Assembly (NCBI GenBank): GCA_000226015.1
Contig: JH153241.1
Location: 100,633-133,702, forward strand
Reading direction: 5' to 3'
Length of the DNA: 33,070 nucleotides
Source of the DNA: Mnemiopsis leidyi
Taxonomy: Eukaryota > Ctenophora > Tentaculata > Lobata > Bolinopsidae
Below, piece by piece: positions 1 to 12,800 of the stretch (positions are counted from its first letter, which is position 1; every line of letters begins with the position of its first letter). Below the pieces are notes generated by a model. It did no database searches. It was not told where the DNA came from and was given only the letters and a program-made list of their open reading frames with translations. Position numbers and translations under genes: made by a program.

Positions 1-236
1 TGCAGTGTTGGAGTTTGAAACTCATTCTATCTTAGCTTAGCTTAAACAATTAACGTATAAATACTAAAGCTAAATTTTTGAATACAACCCGCCTATAGCT
101 AGCAAAGTTTTAACACTATAACGACTTAAAGTTAAGTAAGATAAATATTTGATAAATTAGCAAGAAAATAATGACTAGACATGATTAATGATAATTATTT
201 ATTTGTTTCCATGTTTCTGTGCATTGACATTAGATG

Positions 237-410
237 TGGAGCCGCGCGTGCGCGTGCGTCCTTACGCCAACATTCAACGGGCGATGCGCGTCTAGAATTT
301 CTCCGGAAATGCGTGACAGCGCGTGATGGCCGCGACAGTAGGTTATCAACCTACAAGCCAACATGCGCGTTTGCGGACGTACGTGCGCGTCGCGTCGTCA
401 CGTCTGCACT
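237..410. other. CpG-rich patch in AT-rich flank
   Basis: This stretch is rich in CG dinucleotides and contains about six copies of GCGCGT (near 243, 249, 287, 319, 366 and 384), while the sequence on both sides is strongly AT-rich. It sits between unannotated sequence and the LINE relic. It could be a small CpG island or promoter, a GC-rich end of a mobile element, or foreign sequence. The ORF that crosses it (181-498) has an arginine/alanine-rich middle produced only by the CG repeats, with no recognisable domain, so I do not call it a gene. Confidence 0.5.
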
Positions 411-559
411 CAACGCTGGGTCAACCCACATTAAACTAATTTACTGTTTGGGTGTGAGAATGAGATATATTTATAATTTGATTTATAAAATGCTGTAAAT
501 AAAATTTGTTGTTTTCTTAAATTTGTTGTTTTCTTATCTTAACTCATAAGGTAAACTGT

Positions 560-1140
560 TCCATATTTCAGGCCCACTATGTGAAAATGCTGCGTCACTC
601 CGAGAAAAAAGGCTTTTTTAACATAAAGAAATCATTGTCAAGCCTTGAGCTCCGCCTCTTTATTTCCCTTAAGCTTATTAGGTCCTTCAAATAATCTGGT
701 GCTAAGTTGTTAATACATTTAAAAACGAGTAGAGCAATTTTATATTTAATTCTAAATCTAATAGGAAGAAAATGTAACTTCTTAAGATAGGGTGAAATAC
801 TATCATTCCTTCTTTTACCACAGATCCCAAAGATAAATCGTACGCAGTATTCTGAATTTTCTGAAGTTTTTGCAAATTACTTTCTGTTAATCGACTATAA
901 ACTGCATTACAGTAATCAAGAAAGCACAATATATTAGAATAAACTAGTTGGACTTTAAGTTCATGGGGCAGCTTTGATCCTATTCTGTAGAGATTTCTCT
1001 GATTAATGTAGCAGATCTGAGATACAGCATTGATTTGGGCATCAAGATTTAGTTGGTGGTCAAACATAAAGCCAAGGTATATAATTTTATGAGGCTTATA
1101 AGCTGTGAAGGATGTAACAAATTAGATTTTTTCTGTTAGT
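560..1140 (-). mobile_element. Decayed non-LTR retrotransposon (LINE) reverse-transcriptase C-terminal fragment
   Basis: Minus-strand translation from 1067 downwards gives the conserved end of a jockey/CR1-like reverse transcriptase: YLGFMFDHQLNL, then YSNILCFLDYCNAVYSRL and LQKLQKIQNTA. The family's later blocks are present but in other frames: KLHFLPIRFRIKYKI (780 to about 736), then NLAPDYLKDL (about 708-679), then SGPEIWNSLP (about 580-551). At least three frame changes and a stop near 1130 separate these blocks, so the copy is dead. Only the C-terminal part of the polymerase is present, as expected for a 5'-truncated insertion. No poly-A tail or target-site duplication was identified with confidence. 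Assignment to the jockey/CR1/L2 group is from motif order only. Confidence 0.85.
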
Positions 1141-1779
1141 AGTATACCCTGGCAAGACCTAAATCATAATATGAGATATAATAATATTAATTGGTAACAT
1201 TAGAATAAATACGATTTTCACTTGTTGGAACAACAAGATGATCATCACGACTTTCATCGTCCTATTCATTATCAAAGTTTCAAAGAAGGCCATATTTACA
1301 ACTTCAACATTATCAATAGACCTAAAAGTGAACAATTATAAAAATTGCATGTGGTGGGCATATGTGGTAAGACTATTTACAATAATACATAAATGTGTGT
1401 GCCTGCATGGTATGGTCTTTGGATATTTCTGATGATGTCTTAAATCGCATTGAAAGTCGAAGTTAGATAAGATGAGACATAGGACCTTTCTCAAAGATAG
1501 CCATTTTGTAGCTAGAAAAAGGTTTATTTATATTAGTTAAGATATTGAATTTCAGTATTTTATCTTTTTAATTGAATTTTAATTTTTTTGATACTTTGGG
1601 AGATTAGTTGTAATGATTCTGGCAACTATTTATAAATTATTTACTCAGTTTTTATTATTGGACAATCCCTAATAATAAATAAATAATTTGTGACCATTGA
1701 AAAAATCATTCATTATTTATCTAGCTGAATTACTGAATATAAATGCTTGGTTACTCTTTGTGGAGGTAAACTGTTGCTA
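1141..1779. other. AT-rich upstream region of the HMG-box gene
   Basis: No gene is supported here; the open frames are short and without domain signal. A possible 3' splice site (ATTTATCTAG, about 1715-1724) and an eight-codon upstream ORF (1743-1769, ending TAA) lie just before the chosen start codon at 1780. No clear TATA box can be assigned. Confidence 0.4.
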
Positions 1780-4700
1780 ATGAATAAGACATCCTGTGAT
1801 GCAACTGCTGAAGATAAAAATCAACTTGATGCTGCAGCAATTTTGCTGTCACTAAAGACTACACCACCTTCCTTCCCAAAGAAGCTTGAAAATGGGGAGA
1901 CAAGTGAAGGTAAACAATACCAATTACATGTGATTTCAACACTTTAAAGATAATTTTGAGTCTAAAGCTAATTGCACAGTGCTTTCACAAGTATTTTACC
2001 TAAAAATTAGGTCCTAAAATTTGGTTGCTGATTTTGGTTTCTGTGATAAAGTTTGAAAAGTTCCAATAGAAGTCCTTTTCAGGAAAAACAACGGGCTATA
2101 TTCCTATATATGATTGGACTCAAGCAATTCCTTCTTTGTCATATGCTGGAAATACATACAATATCAATTTGCAGATGTATAACTCCCCAGTTCGCTTAGT
2201 TCCTGTGCCATTAAATGAGCAGGTAATGTATATTACAATTTACATACGGTGCAAGTCAAATATTAGGTTAAATTAGGGAACCAAAATTCATTAACGTCTT
2301 CATTATGTAAAATTTTTAGATTCAATGAATGTGAATGATAATAACTTTCAGAACAACAATAGCTACAAAGAGATGTCTATTGCATTCGTAAAGTTTTGTC
2401 AGATACACCGTGATACCATATTGTTACATAATCCATGTAAGTACAATTTGATGTAATGGAGCAAAGGTTATCACATAATTAAATTGCTTACTTGGGCTCA
2501 TAATAAAACACATAACTCTAATTTTATTTATAATCAAAAATTTTTACAGCTCTTACAGCTGACAAAGTGAATGAGAAACTGGTGCAACTGTGGACACATC
2601 TTCCTGATGATGAAAAAGTGGTATACAGTAAAGTAGCAAAAAATGAAATTTTGTTGATGCAGGGAAAAGATATTTCTTCAAGTAGCAGCCGCATCAAAGT
2701 GGAACAGGCCCAAGACCCAAATAATATTTTTCAGCAGGTGTAGTGCAATTTTTCATAGGTGCTCAAAAACTATCTTCATTATGGTTATAACACATTTATT
2801 TATTCCTCCCTCTTAATTGGGGAGGATTATGAAAATAATTTTAAAACAATTGATTTTAAAAGCAACAATTTTTCAGAGCATGGAAAAGTGTTCACCATCT
2901 TTATTCAGACATCCAATGTGTTCCACAACTGAATCCTCAAAGCATGAGGGTGTGTAAATGATTGTAAATTTTTATACATTTAGGATTATAAGATCTGATT
3001 GATTGATTTAATTTAGCATTTGCATTGGGCACTAAAACTATTTAGGTGGTAATTCATCTTTAGATTATGCAATCAACTTTCAATCAACAGTTGACTTTCT
3101 GTTCAAAAACTAACCAATTGCTCATTTCAGCACCGGAGAAAGATTCTAAACAAAAAGTGCAACACTCTCCATCAGCAAAACCAGTCCGAGTTGGCAAACA
3201 AAGGTCACTTTCTCTATCAGAAAAACCTATTCACAGAATTTATATCAGAAGGACAGTATCCCAAGAAGAAGTTTCGAATAAAGACAATTTTGCAAAGCCT
3301 AATAATCCAGATCAAAATGCTTGTCACAACAAAAAGTATTTAGTAAGAATGCGTAGACACTCTATGAATGACAGTATTTTGACCTCAACTGTTGAAAAAA
3401 TCAATCCATACTTCACAAAAAGCTATACCAGAAGTCCCCACAAAGTTAGAAGTGACTATACAAAGACTACTTACGCAACTCATTCTCCCAAGCGTCAGAT
3501 TTCTGTCACAAGTTTTGATGCTGAACCAAATCATTTATTGAAATCTCCCCCAAAAAAAGAATAAAAAACTTCCCATTGAAGCTGATATATTTGACTTTAA
3601 ATCTGAGCCACACAGAATTGAAGTAATAAAAGTAGAACAAGAAGATGATTACAACAGTGAGGAATTGCGGAAAACAGAGACCTATTCTTACAGCTTGCTG
3701 AAGGGAGCCAGTAAAACAAGTTCTGTCAATCCTTGCTTTTCATCTCGCAAAACTTTTGTCAAGAAAATTAATAGTTTACCTTCAAAATGTGTCAACAGAT
3801 TTAGACAGGAATATTGTAGTAAAAAGGGGAAATCATCAAGTGGATGTAATTCCCAAAATGAAGCAGCATCTGATTTATCATATAAACATTTTCCCATCGG
3901 TACAACAGGACCTCAGAGACAATTACCCAAGAACAAAGTAATCAATGCTCATTCTGCAAGCAAATTCAAAGTTCAGAATGTTGTTAAAAAAGAGCTTGTG
4001 TTCAGGAAAAACAACGTGGCTACCAGTAGTAGCTGTGGCAATATGTCATTGCATGTCCCGGTATCTCATTGTCAAACCATTCACTCAGAGAGTCAAAACA
4101 CATCCACAGCACAAGTTTCTCCCACGACGTCCACTGCTACAAGTGATGTTACTATGGTAACTAGTTCTTCAATGGAATCTTTAAAATCAACAAATAGCTC
4201 TTCATCAGCAGAATCAAGCAAAATGGAGCTTTTGAATGACTCAGCCCTCTTATCTTATGCTATTGCTGGTAATTTCTTCTCCAGATTTGTTTATGGGTCC
4301 ACTGAACTTCCACATTGATCTATTTACTCAATGTCCTTGTAGTATGTAACTAAAAATACGAAATTTTGCTAGTCTGAACATTGAAGCCCCGGAATGCACA
4401 TAAAAAATGGGAGCAGCAATGATCATTGCAACAGCATTCTAACTTTATACTTTTATAATATCAATGAGCTGTAACAATTATAACAGTCATCATTTAAAAG
4501 TCAACACGAATCTTTACAGAGTTGGAAAGTGCAGAGGTGTGCAAACTGAAGTCATCTAGAAGATCACAAGGTGTTGGTAATCAGATTGCACCAAACACTA
4601 GATATAGGTAAGAAAGGTGATGGAATGATTAACAGGATTCTTGTGATCATTCTTCAATACAATGATAATTCTTTGATGAAGTAATTATTCGTAGTAGCAG

Positions 4701-5119
4701 CGGATAGTTATTTAGTGTCATAACAGTTCTGATGTTACTTTTCTCTGTATGACTATTAATACTTTCAACACTACTATTATACAAACAATTTGAGAATGAA
4801 TACGAACGTGTCTGTTCCAAATTATTTCGAGTAAAAAGTTCCCTAAAAGATCGCATTTTTTAGTCATACAAAGAAAAGTAACATTCAAATCAGTAGTAAT
4901 TACACTTGGTGATTTTGAAATGTATTTTGTGGAGCTCACTCAATTTTACTTTCTCTTAGGTACGTGTACAACTTCTTCAGAGAACATGGTTTGAATCCGA
5001 CTCTGGAAGAAATCAATGAGTTCTATGCATCACATAGGGATGCTTTTTCCTGTAAGTCTGCTGCATGTTTGACTATCAGGGAGGTAAAACAGAAAATTAT
5101 CAAACTTCAACTTATGTAG
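1780..5119 (+). CDS. HMG-box domain protein, 8 exons, frameshift in exon 6
   Basis: The exons I can thread are 1780-1909, 2083-2222, 2352-2436, 2550-2737, 2877-2949, 3131-4268, 4520-4607 and 4960-5119 (stop TAG). All junctions are GT-AG and phases match, giving about 666 residues once one extra base in exon 6 is discounted. Exons 3 and 4 encode a degenerate HMG box (residues about 93-150): AFVKFCQIHRDTILLHNPSL, then KLVQLWTHLPDDEKVVYSKV, matching the helix 1-2-3 pattern with the LW..L...EK..Y core. Such proteins bind or bend DNA in the nucleus. An N-terminal LDAAAILLSL segment precedes it. The middle (exon 6) is basic and Ser/Thr-rich, then Ser-rich, without a known domain. The C-terminal exon encodes RYVYNFFREHGLNPTLEEIN. 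The start is the first in-frame ATG; a uORF lies just upstream. I cannot assign an HMG subfamily. Confidence 0.75.
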
Positions 5120-6465
5120 TTATGTAACAAAGCTTACTTTGTTTTCTTATATCAGAGGGAGATTATGATATATGTAATAGTGAATACTTGCAACTATTTT
5201 ATCGGATTTCGAGTTGAAAGGTTGATTTTGTGTTGGAGAGGTTTATGTAATGATTTAGTAGTGCACACAACTTGGTGTTTGCAAGTTGGCTAAATTTCTT
5301 TACGGTGAATCGGTTTTTTCTCTGATTTGTTGGCCATTATCATAATTTTATTTTGTGTAAATATGAACTAAATATTATTGAATTGTATTAATCGATCGTT
5401 ATGTGGACAATTTGAGACAAGATTTGCAACACGTCTTGTTAATCTATCTTGCATGCAGTGCTCAGCGTTTTTATTCTAGGTCTCGATTTTTTGCACCACA
5501 AAGTCTTTTACCTTCTTTTGATGGTAGTTAATAGATTTAATTGATAACATTTCTTTATAATGCAAATTTACAAGTTTTATGTCGATACCAGAAACCGTCA
5601 GCAAATGATTAAGTTCATGATATTTAAATGTTGTACTATAACTTTTTAAGGATTGATACTGAATCGCTACGTGTAGCATAAACTGCTTCAACAATCAGCA
5701 TTAAATCTATTTAAAATTTACGAGAATTTCACAATAAAATCTTGATCATGTACAGTTAATAGAACTTTCGCCATTTTGTTTCACTTCCATCAAAAGGGAA
5801 CTTAAACGCCAGACATTTTATGTTAAAATCAGCCAAAATTTTAACTTTTTCTCACGAGCACATGTTATTATTATATTCTTTTAAAATCTGTAAAATTGAA
5901 TGAATTTGCTTACTTATAATGTATATTGTATTATAGACATCATTACTACGACTATCTTATTTGCTACAAAGTGTTTGAAATTGACTAAGACACATGGCTT
6001 TAGTTTAGGTGTTGTATTGTTCCATACTATTTGCTGGGAAGTGGGCCAACACTACTTCATACTACCTATGAATTGTCAAATTTATACATGTTGGGCAAGT
6101 GTTAAAGTCAGATGTACCCGAGAAGCACAGCTCTTGGAGCAGGAATAGTTAATTACCATGTACAATAATTAGTGCATAATTGTTGTTGTCTTAGACTTGT
6201 GTTGCTATCACACCGTGCACTGTACTGCCAAGTCTTCTGTATTTCTTTTAGAACAAAGATATTAGTTGTTGTAAGCCTCTTGAAATTTGAGCGATGATGA
6301 GAGTTCTAAAGGCCAGAATAGTGGTGAAGAGTTGGTACTTTAAGACTTTAAACCCATTATCGACTTAACGACTGATTTAATCAGAGTTAAAATATAAATG
6401 TTAATACCTATGTATTTAAAAATAAATCAACTGATCATCTATTTCATTAATTCTGATTTAAACAG
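5120..6465. other. Intergenic region between the HMG-box gene and DCTN1
   Basis: AT-rich sequence with no convincing coding region; the open frames near 5476-5694 (minus) and 5900-6148 (plus) have no domain or splice support. A possible poly(A) signal AATAAA is at 5733-5738, rather far from the upstream stop. The region ends in a candidate 3' splice site (TTTAAACAG, ending 6465) just upstream of the DCTN1 start, so part of it may be a 5'-UTR intron or promoter. Confidence 0.4.
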
Positions 6466-6498
6466 GAATAGCATGAAGTTCGTGGAATTGTAAGTAAG
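6466..6498 (+). promoter_or_regulatory. DCTN1 5' leader with a six-codon uORF
   Basis: After a candidate acceptor (AG at 6464-6465) a 33-base leader runs to the DCTN1 start at 6499. It contains ATG at 6473 followed by a short frame (MKFVEL) ending in TAA at 6491-6493, six bases before the main ATG. If the leader is transcribed as drawn, ribosomes would meet this uORF first. The acceptor could close a 5'-UTR intron or receive a spliced leader. Confidence 0.5.
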
Positions 6499-6858
6499 AT
6501 GGCAGAGTTTAAAGTTGGTGATCATGTTGAGATTACCGGAAAGGACCTGAAGGGCGAAATTTCCTTCATAGGAACAACTGAGTTTGCTCAGGGAAAATGG
6601 ATTGGTAAGTTTTTCTAAAGTATTTGTTAAGATATTTCTGATATGATTTGAGGTGTTTAAAGCAATTCATATCAACGTAGTTGATTTTTTCACTCACATC
6701 AAGAATTTCATATTGCTGTCATATAAAATCCAGTTCACCCTATGTATATTCTAGGTGTGATATTACCTGAACCTAAAGGTAAGAATGATGGCACAGTACA
6801 GGGAAAGTCCTACTTCAAATGTAAACCGAATCATGGGATGTTTGTTCGTCAAAATCAG
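6499..6858 (+). CDS. DCTN1: DCTN1 exons 1-2: CAP-Gly microtubule-binding domain
   Basis: Exons 6499-6604 and 6755-6858 encode residues 1-70. The start gives [20 protein letters not shown], then [20 protein letters not shown] and the signature [15 protein letters not shown], followed by [14 protein letters not shown] and the glycines around it form the groove that binds the C-terminal EEY/F of alpha-tubulin, EB1 and CLIP-170 in this family. The intron is phase 1. The ATG at 6499 starts the protein right at the domain, so there is almost no N-terminal extension. Confidence 0.95.
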
Positions 6859-9800
6859 GTGAAAGTGCTATCTTACTGCTTGAAATTAAAATTTATCAAT
6901 CTGATAATATATATAATATATAGATTAATTATTTTAAACTAGGAAAAAAGAGTCCAGCTAAATCTAACTTTTAACCAGGTTATCAAGAGTCCAGCTAAAT
7001 CTGACACTCTACCAGGTGACACTGATCAAGAGTCCAGCTAAATCTAACTTTTAACCAGGTGATGAAGAGTCCAGCTAAATCTTACTTTAAACCAGGTGAC
7101 ACTGATCAAGAGTCCAGCTAAATCTAACTCTTTACCAGGTGACACTGATCAAGAGTCCAGCTAAATCTAACTCTAAACCAGGTGACACTGATCAAGAGTC
7201 CAGCTAAATCTAACTCTAGACCAGGTGACACTGATCAAGAGTCCAGCTAAATCTAACTCTAAACCAGGTGACACTGATCAAGAGCCCAGCTAAATCGAAA
7301 CCAGGCACCAAGCCGTCCTCCAGATCAGGGACCTCTACTCCAAAGGTAGGGAAACTAGAGAAATAGAGAATGATAACACTAGGTACTAGTCTCGAATCTC
7401 GATGTCGATTTTTTTAACTGGCTAGTTTATGCAATGTAACTTCCATTTTTTTTCTGGTCTAAGAGGCACTCTTAAGTTCTGTTACCCTAAAGTTATGTTA
7501 CTCTCTAAAGTTCTGTAACTCTAAACTTCTAAAGTTCTGTGTCTCTAATCTTTAAAGTTCTATATTGTTATAACTTATAAGGTATGTCGTATACTTCAAT
7601 GAATTGTACGATGATTTAATGCTTGTTATTAGTTTTAGTTCCCAGTGATTATCAATGTGTGATTTTATTGCATCGGGTTCGTTTGATTTCCTGCAAATTG
7701 AGCATTAAGCAAAGCTATTCCTGTCTGTTTTATAACTTTGAATTGTGACTTATATTTGTTATGGGATTTGCAGCATTACATTGCAATAAAAGAAAAAACC
7801 TCGAATAAGAACAATTGCAGTTTAATGCTTCGAAAGCACTCACACAATTTAAATATCAAAGGGTTGATCAATGCGTCCTTGCATCACTCAACTTTTAAGG
7901 CTTTGTAACATAGATATTGGCTACAAAGCCTTAAATGACGTCAAACAGCTTGACCGATTTAAAACGATCAACCTTGCCCTGTAAAATGCAAATGCATGAT
8001 ATTTCGCTATAATCAATACTATACAATAGGCCCAGTAAAATAAAATCTCCAAATTTTCGCTGTTTTGCTCTGTTATGTTGAAAGTCAAATTTTCGTCCTT
8101 AAAAACCCCATAAATCCCGTCAAACTCATTATAATCCTACTTTTCACTCACTAGATCTGACCATAAAACTGAAATCTCTTAAAAGCACCTCTTTTACCGA
8201 CTGTGATTGTAGAGCGAAGATGGTGACCCAGAACCTGCAACTTCGGGGATCCCCACGTCGCGCAGCAGCGGTCTCCCCACTTCTCGACTGTCTGGTCTAC
8301 AGCCTCCTCGATCGAGGCTCTCTATGATGGTAATCTTCAGATCACACTAGCACTCCATCAACATTGTTATCATAATGTGTACTGTCTTGTGGCATGATCA
8401 CACACATACATGGTTATCACCTTATTGTCGCATCGGGCATGGTCTCTACACTGAGCTGTAAGTTTTGTTGTTCTGTATATTCTGTCCCACCCCCTAGTAC
8501 ACACTTCCTTCAACGCGCTATAATGACCGTCCTGCTTGTTGCATTAAGAACGCTGTTCTTAGTTTAATGTGAAAATATAAGTGCACTGCTCTTCTTACCT
8601 TGCCACAAGCTGAAAACTATCCATCACGTGGCATATTCGTATTAGAGCAACGCTGAATACAAGCTCCGAAACTAGATATCAATTTAAAATTTAGGTAAAA
8701 TTTTCCAAATATCTCTAATATTAGATCTAATATTAGATCTATTTATATCCAGCACTAACCTTTAACTTTCTTTTAAACCAATAAAATATTGTCTTGTAAG
8801 TCGCCTGAATCTTTTGATATGGGAGCTTTTATTTTTTAACCAGAAAGAGTAACGTTAACATATACCATTTACTTCACACATGATTAAAGGCCGCTATTCG
8901 AAAAAAACGTCCATCCCTAACTTGCACGCTTTAAAAAAACACACACTTAACAATATAACAATACCAGTCATATCTTCACCTCTACCAGCTCATTACTTTA
9001 CATTTCAATATCAAAATGATTATTACATTCCGCTCTGGAAGCACCCTAGTCCGGAAGCTACTGTTCCCGCTACCTCGGTATGTAAGTAACAACACTTGCT
9101 GTGCACGGTAAGCTGTGTTGTGCTGTAACAGTGAAGCAATAACATTTCTCTTCTTGATTTCGTGCCCGTTCTGCTGATAATTACCCGCACTAACCATGAG
9201 CAGGCTGAACTAAGCTAAGAGGATTGGGAGCAGGTTCTGTGATGCATTTGTGACAATCTGATTGTGACATTACTCCATTATTGCTGTCTGATTGTCACAC
9301 CAAGATGTCCAGACCTACCACCCAATTCTTTTAGACAGCCAAATAATAGTGTCCGATTATTGAGACACAATCAAAACAACAACATCTCTCAGGCAGGAAC
9401 GGGTTCAAGAGTAGCCTCTAAAAGTTCCTCCAGACTCTCCACACCTGCCTCCGCAAGAGGTTCCACTAAAGGGTCTACCGATGACATTGCTAAAAGTTCG
9501 GGAAACTTGTCCAAGTCTCCTTCGTCTGTGTCTAACGCTTCCAGTGCTGATGGTAAGTGTTTCCACTGTTCTTTTGTAGGGAAGTTATCGTGTCAGTCAT
9601 CTTGTTTTAGAAGGGTAGTGACTGTTTAATGTTGCTTGCTCATTGTTGCTTATCATATATAAATTGAAAATAAATCTGTGGTGTATGATAGAATATTATG
9701 TTACAACCGCCAATACCACCACTAGAATTATTCTAAATCATACTTAAATAATAAATTTCGACAATATTGCTCACTGCCGTGGTTATAATTAGTTATTGTC

Positions 9801-12800
9801 AGGAGAAGATGACAGTTGTTATGAAGGTATGGGCTGCTAACATCAGAGCCCTGCTTAGCTGCTGAGACAGCTCGATATATAGCAGCAGCTTAAAAGCCCT
9901 GCTTAGCTGCTAAGACACTGAGACAGCTCGATAGCAGCAGCTTCTTTGCTATATTATATAATGATACCAGCTATATAATGTTTTACATATTCGATCCCTT
10001 CCAATATGCTGCTTCGCAAAAAACAGATGGAATTTTGGTCACTCATCATAGGCTTCTCTTCTATCCTGATTAATCTTAATATTGGCTTAAGCTATGCACC
10101 TTCACAACCAACCAGCTCGCTAGTTCGCTACTGCTATGCATACTTCTAGGCAGCATGCTAGAGCATTAACAAGAAGATTTATTTGTTGGGATTAAATTCT
10201 ACTTAGAAAGTGAGAAAGAGCCCTAAATTATATATGTAGCTATACAACTGAATTACAATTATATACCATGCTGTTTAATTGAGTTACATATATAATTATA
10301 GTTTTCGTGATTGTTTCAGGCAAATCGAGTCCTAGTCCTGCTTCTAAACCTGCATCTAAGTCAGGAACTTTAAAGAAAAGGAATGCAGCTTCCCCAGGAC
10401 CCGGCCAGATTCCTAAAACCGGCACTGCTTCCCCCGGTCCAGGAAGCAAATCTCAAACGCTCCCCCGAAATATGGGCTTGAACTCCCCCAAGGGATCCCC
10501 TAAACTAGGAAAACGCGAACCTAAGAGTTTGGGCTCAAAATCGTTATCCTCCAAATCATTACCAAGAAACACACCCAGTCCAAGGTCTACTCCAAAGGGA
10601 ACCCCCAAGTCCACTCCGAAGTCCACCCCACGAAGCACTCCAAGGACCTCCAGAGTGTCTACTCCTGTGAAATCTCCTGTTAAGGCGACGTCTGAACCGA
10701 TAGTTTCTACTGCAACTGACATAAGTAGTGTCACATCTGTGTCTACCATAACTCAGGACGATGTCAACTTCGATGACGCTGTGGATGACTCAGTGTTTGA
10801 TGAAGCTCTCTCTACCACCTCCAGTGTACAATCTGATTTAGCTACATCCGTCAAGAATTCTACTCGCCCTCCCCCAACCACTCTTGAAGTCCCCAAAGAA
10901 GGCTCTGCTAAGTCCTCCCATCGTCGCAGTCCCTCTGGAGGATCTAAGAAAGGAAGTTCTTCTTCTGAAAAAGATGGCAAACCAAGTGATCGTGATTCCT
11001 CTGGTAGCAGCAGAAATGGTTCCTTAAAGGCTGGCAAAAGTGAGCGAAGCAGGGGTGATCTAAGCACAGTCTGTCTAATTATTTCCTCCTCTGCAATGAG
11101 AAGAATTTTATGAGGGTTGAAGCAGATTACAACCTCTAAAGAGAACCAGCTTAGTTTGTGCAGCACTTGATACAAAATTATTTTTCTCACTCTGTTTCTG
11201 GGTCCCTATTTGATTGTAAACGTATAAGATTATTTCAGCTCTGGGGATTGATGGCCCACATACTTAAGTCTACAAATTGATCAAAAAAGATAATTATTTC
11301 CTTCTCTAACTCTACTAATCTTTATGTGTACAATTGGTTATGACATCTCATCTTCTAGATTCGTCCCATTACCATACTATACAAAGTTATCTAGAAAATG
11401 TAATTTTGTTCATATTTCACGGCTCCGAATTGAAAAAGCGAGTGAAAAGGTGTTGTGCAGCAATATATCATCATGCGTCCAAGTTTAGGTTGTAATCTGC
11501 TTTTTCAAAAACATAATACAAAACTCACCCAAGGTTCAACAACGCCATCAGCCGCCAAAACACCCGTAAAAAGTGAGAAGTTTGAGAGGCATGTGTGTGA
11601 TATGACATGGTGTGATAGCGTGGTTGCTAGGAAACTTCTATCTCTTAGCAACCTGCTGGCAACCATAATGTTCTGATTTCGTAACGTTTTTATATCATAT
11701 TTAAGCCGGGCTTGATTGCTGGTTTTTTTCATGCTGTGCTGTAGCAATTTGCAATCCGCTGCTCTTTACTTTTACCGTTGTGACTTTATAGCATCATATC
11801 ATCATTAAAACTCTAAGATATAGACTGAATCGTTATGTTTTTTAGTACAAAACAAAGTATAAGTGAAAACATGATAGGGACTTTATAAAGATGGCCAAAC
11901 GCTTTTGACATACAGAACATTTGTTGTGGTCAAACCTTCATTGTCAAATTAGGGATTTATACTCTTTAAGCTTCCAAGGGTTAACCTCTGGGATAATTAT
12001 TCAATGTGATCTGCATTCTGCATGATGTTGATTATCATGTACCCTCAATGTTGTTTTAACCTTACTCCATCATTAAGATTATTCCTTTGCCTCACCTTAA
12101 TCCTAAATCCTGTTTGACGAATAACGAGCTCACGAAAATATTTTGCTGAAGTTTTTATAACTATGATGCGATCTCGTGCACCGCCACAAAGATACCCTAA
12201 CTGCACAACCCAACAGAGACACCAAGTAGAGGAACTGATAACGATAAGAAAAACCAGGACAAAAAGAAGGACGCTGAAATTGCGACCCTTCAGGCGTCCC
12301 TCAAGGACATGGAAGAGAAAGTATGTTGCATAGAGAAGCGTTTCTTTGGGAAGAGGTCACAAATTTTCTCCCATTGGAAGCTAGAGATCACTGATTTCTA
12401 GCTTCTTCTCTTCCCCAAAAATACCTTTTCCTACAAGTATGAAGTGATGTTTCTCCCAGAATTATAAACATCTATTTCTGAGAATGGGTCAATAGCCCTG
12501 TTCGTTATTGATTGGCCGTACATTTAAATCGCTAAACAATCTCTGCCATATGATATATGAGAAATGTGTGACCCTTCTCAAAAATACATTTGTTAATATG
12601 AGCTGTAGCGGCTGCAGCTCGTATTAAGTGTAACCTTCCTTCGACCATCCTTCTCTAGCTTGACAATGTGATATTTCTTTACAGGTCCAGTTCTTGACGG
12701 CTAAAAGAGTGGAAGACAAGGCGAAAATAAAGGAGATGGAAAAGTACAAGGTTCAGATATCCCAGTTCACTGACTACAAAGCTCAGTGGAGCTCTGCTCA

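Noticed and set aside
181..498. 105-residue plus-strand ORF over the CpG-rich patch
   Set aside because: The Arg/Ala content comes from the CG repeats; no domain, no splice context, and the flanks look non-coding.
5476..6148. ORFs in the HMG to DCTN1 intergenic region
   Set aside because: Low-complexity AT-driven frames without domain, start context or splice signals.
10240..11190. Minus-strand ORFs opposite DCTN1 exon 6
   Set aside because: They are mirror frames of the biased Ser/Pro/Lys coding sequence and encode no recognisable domain.
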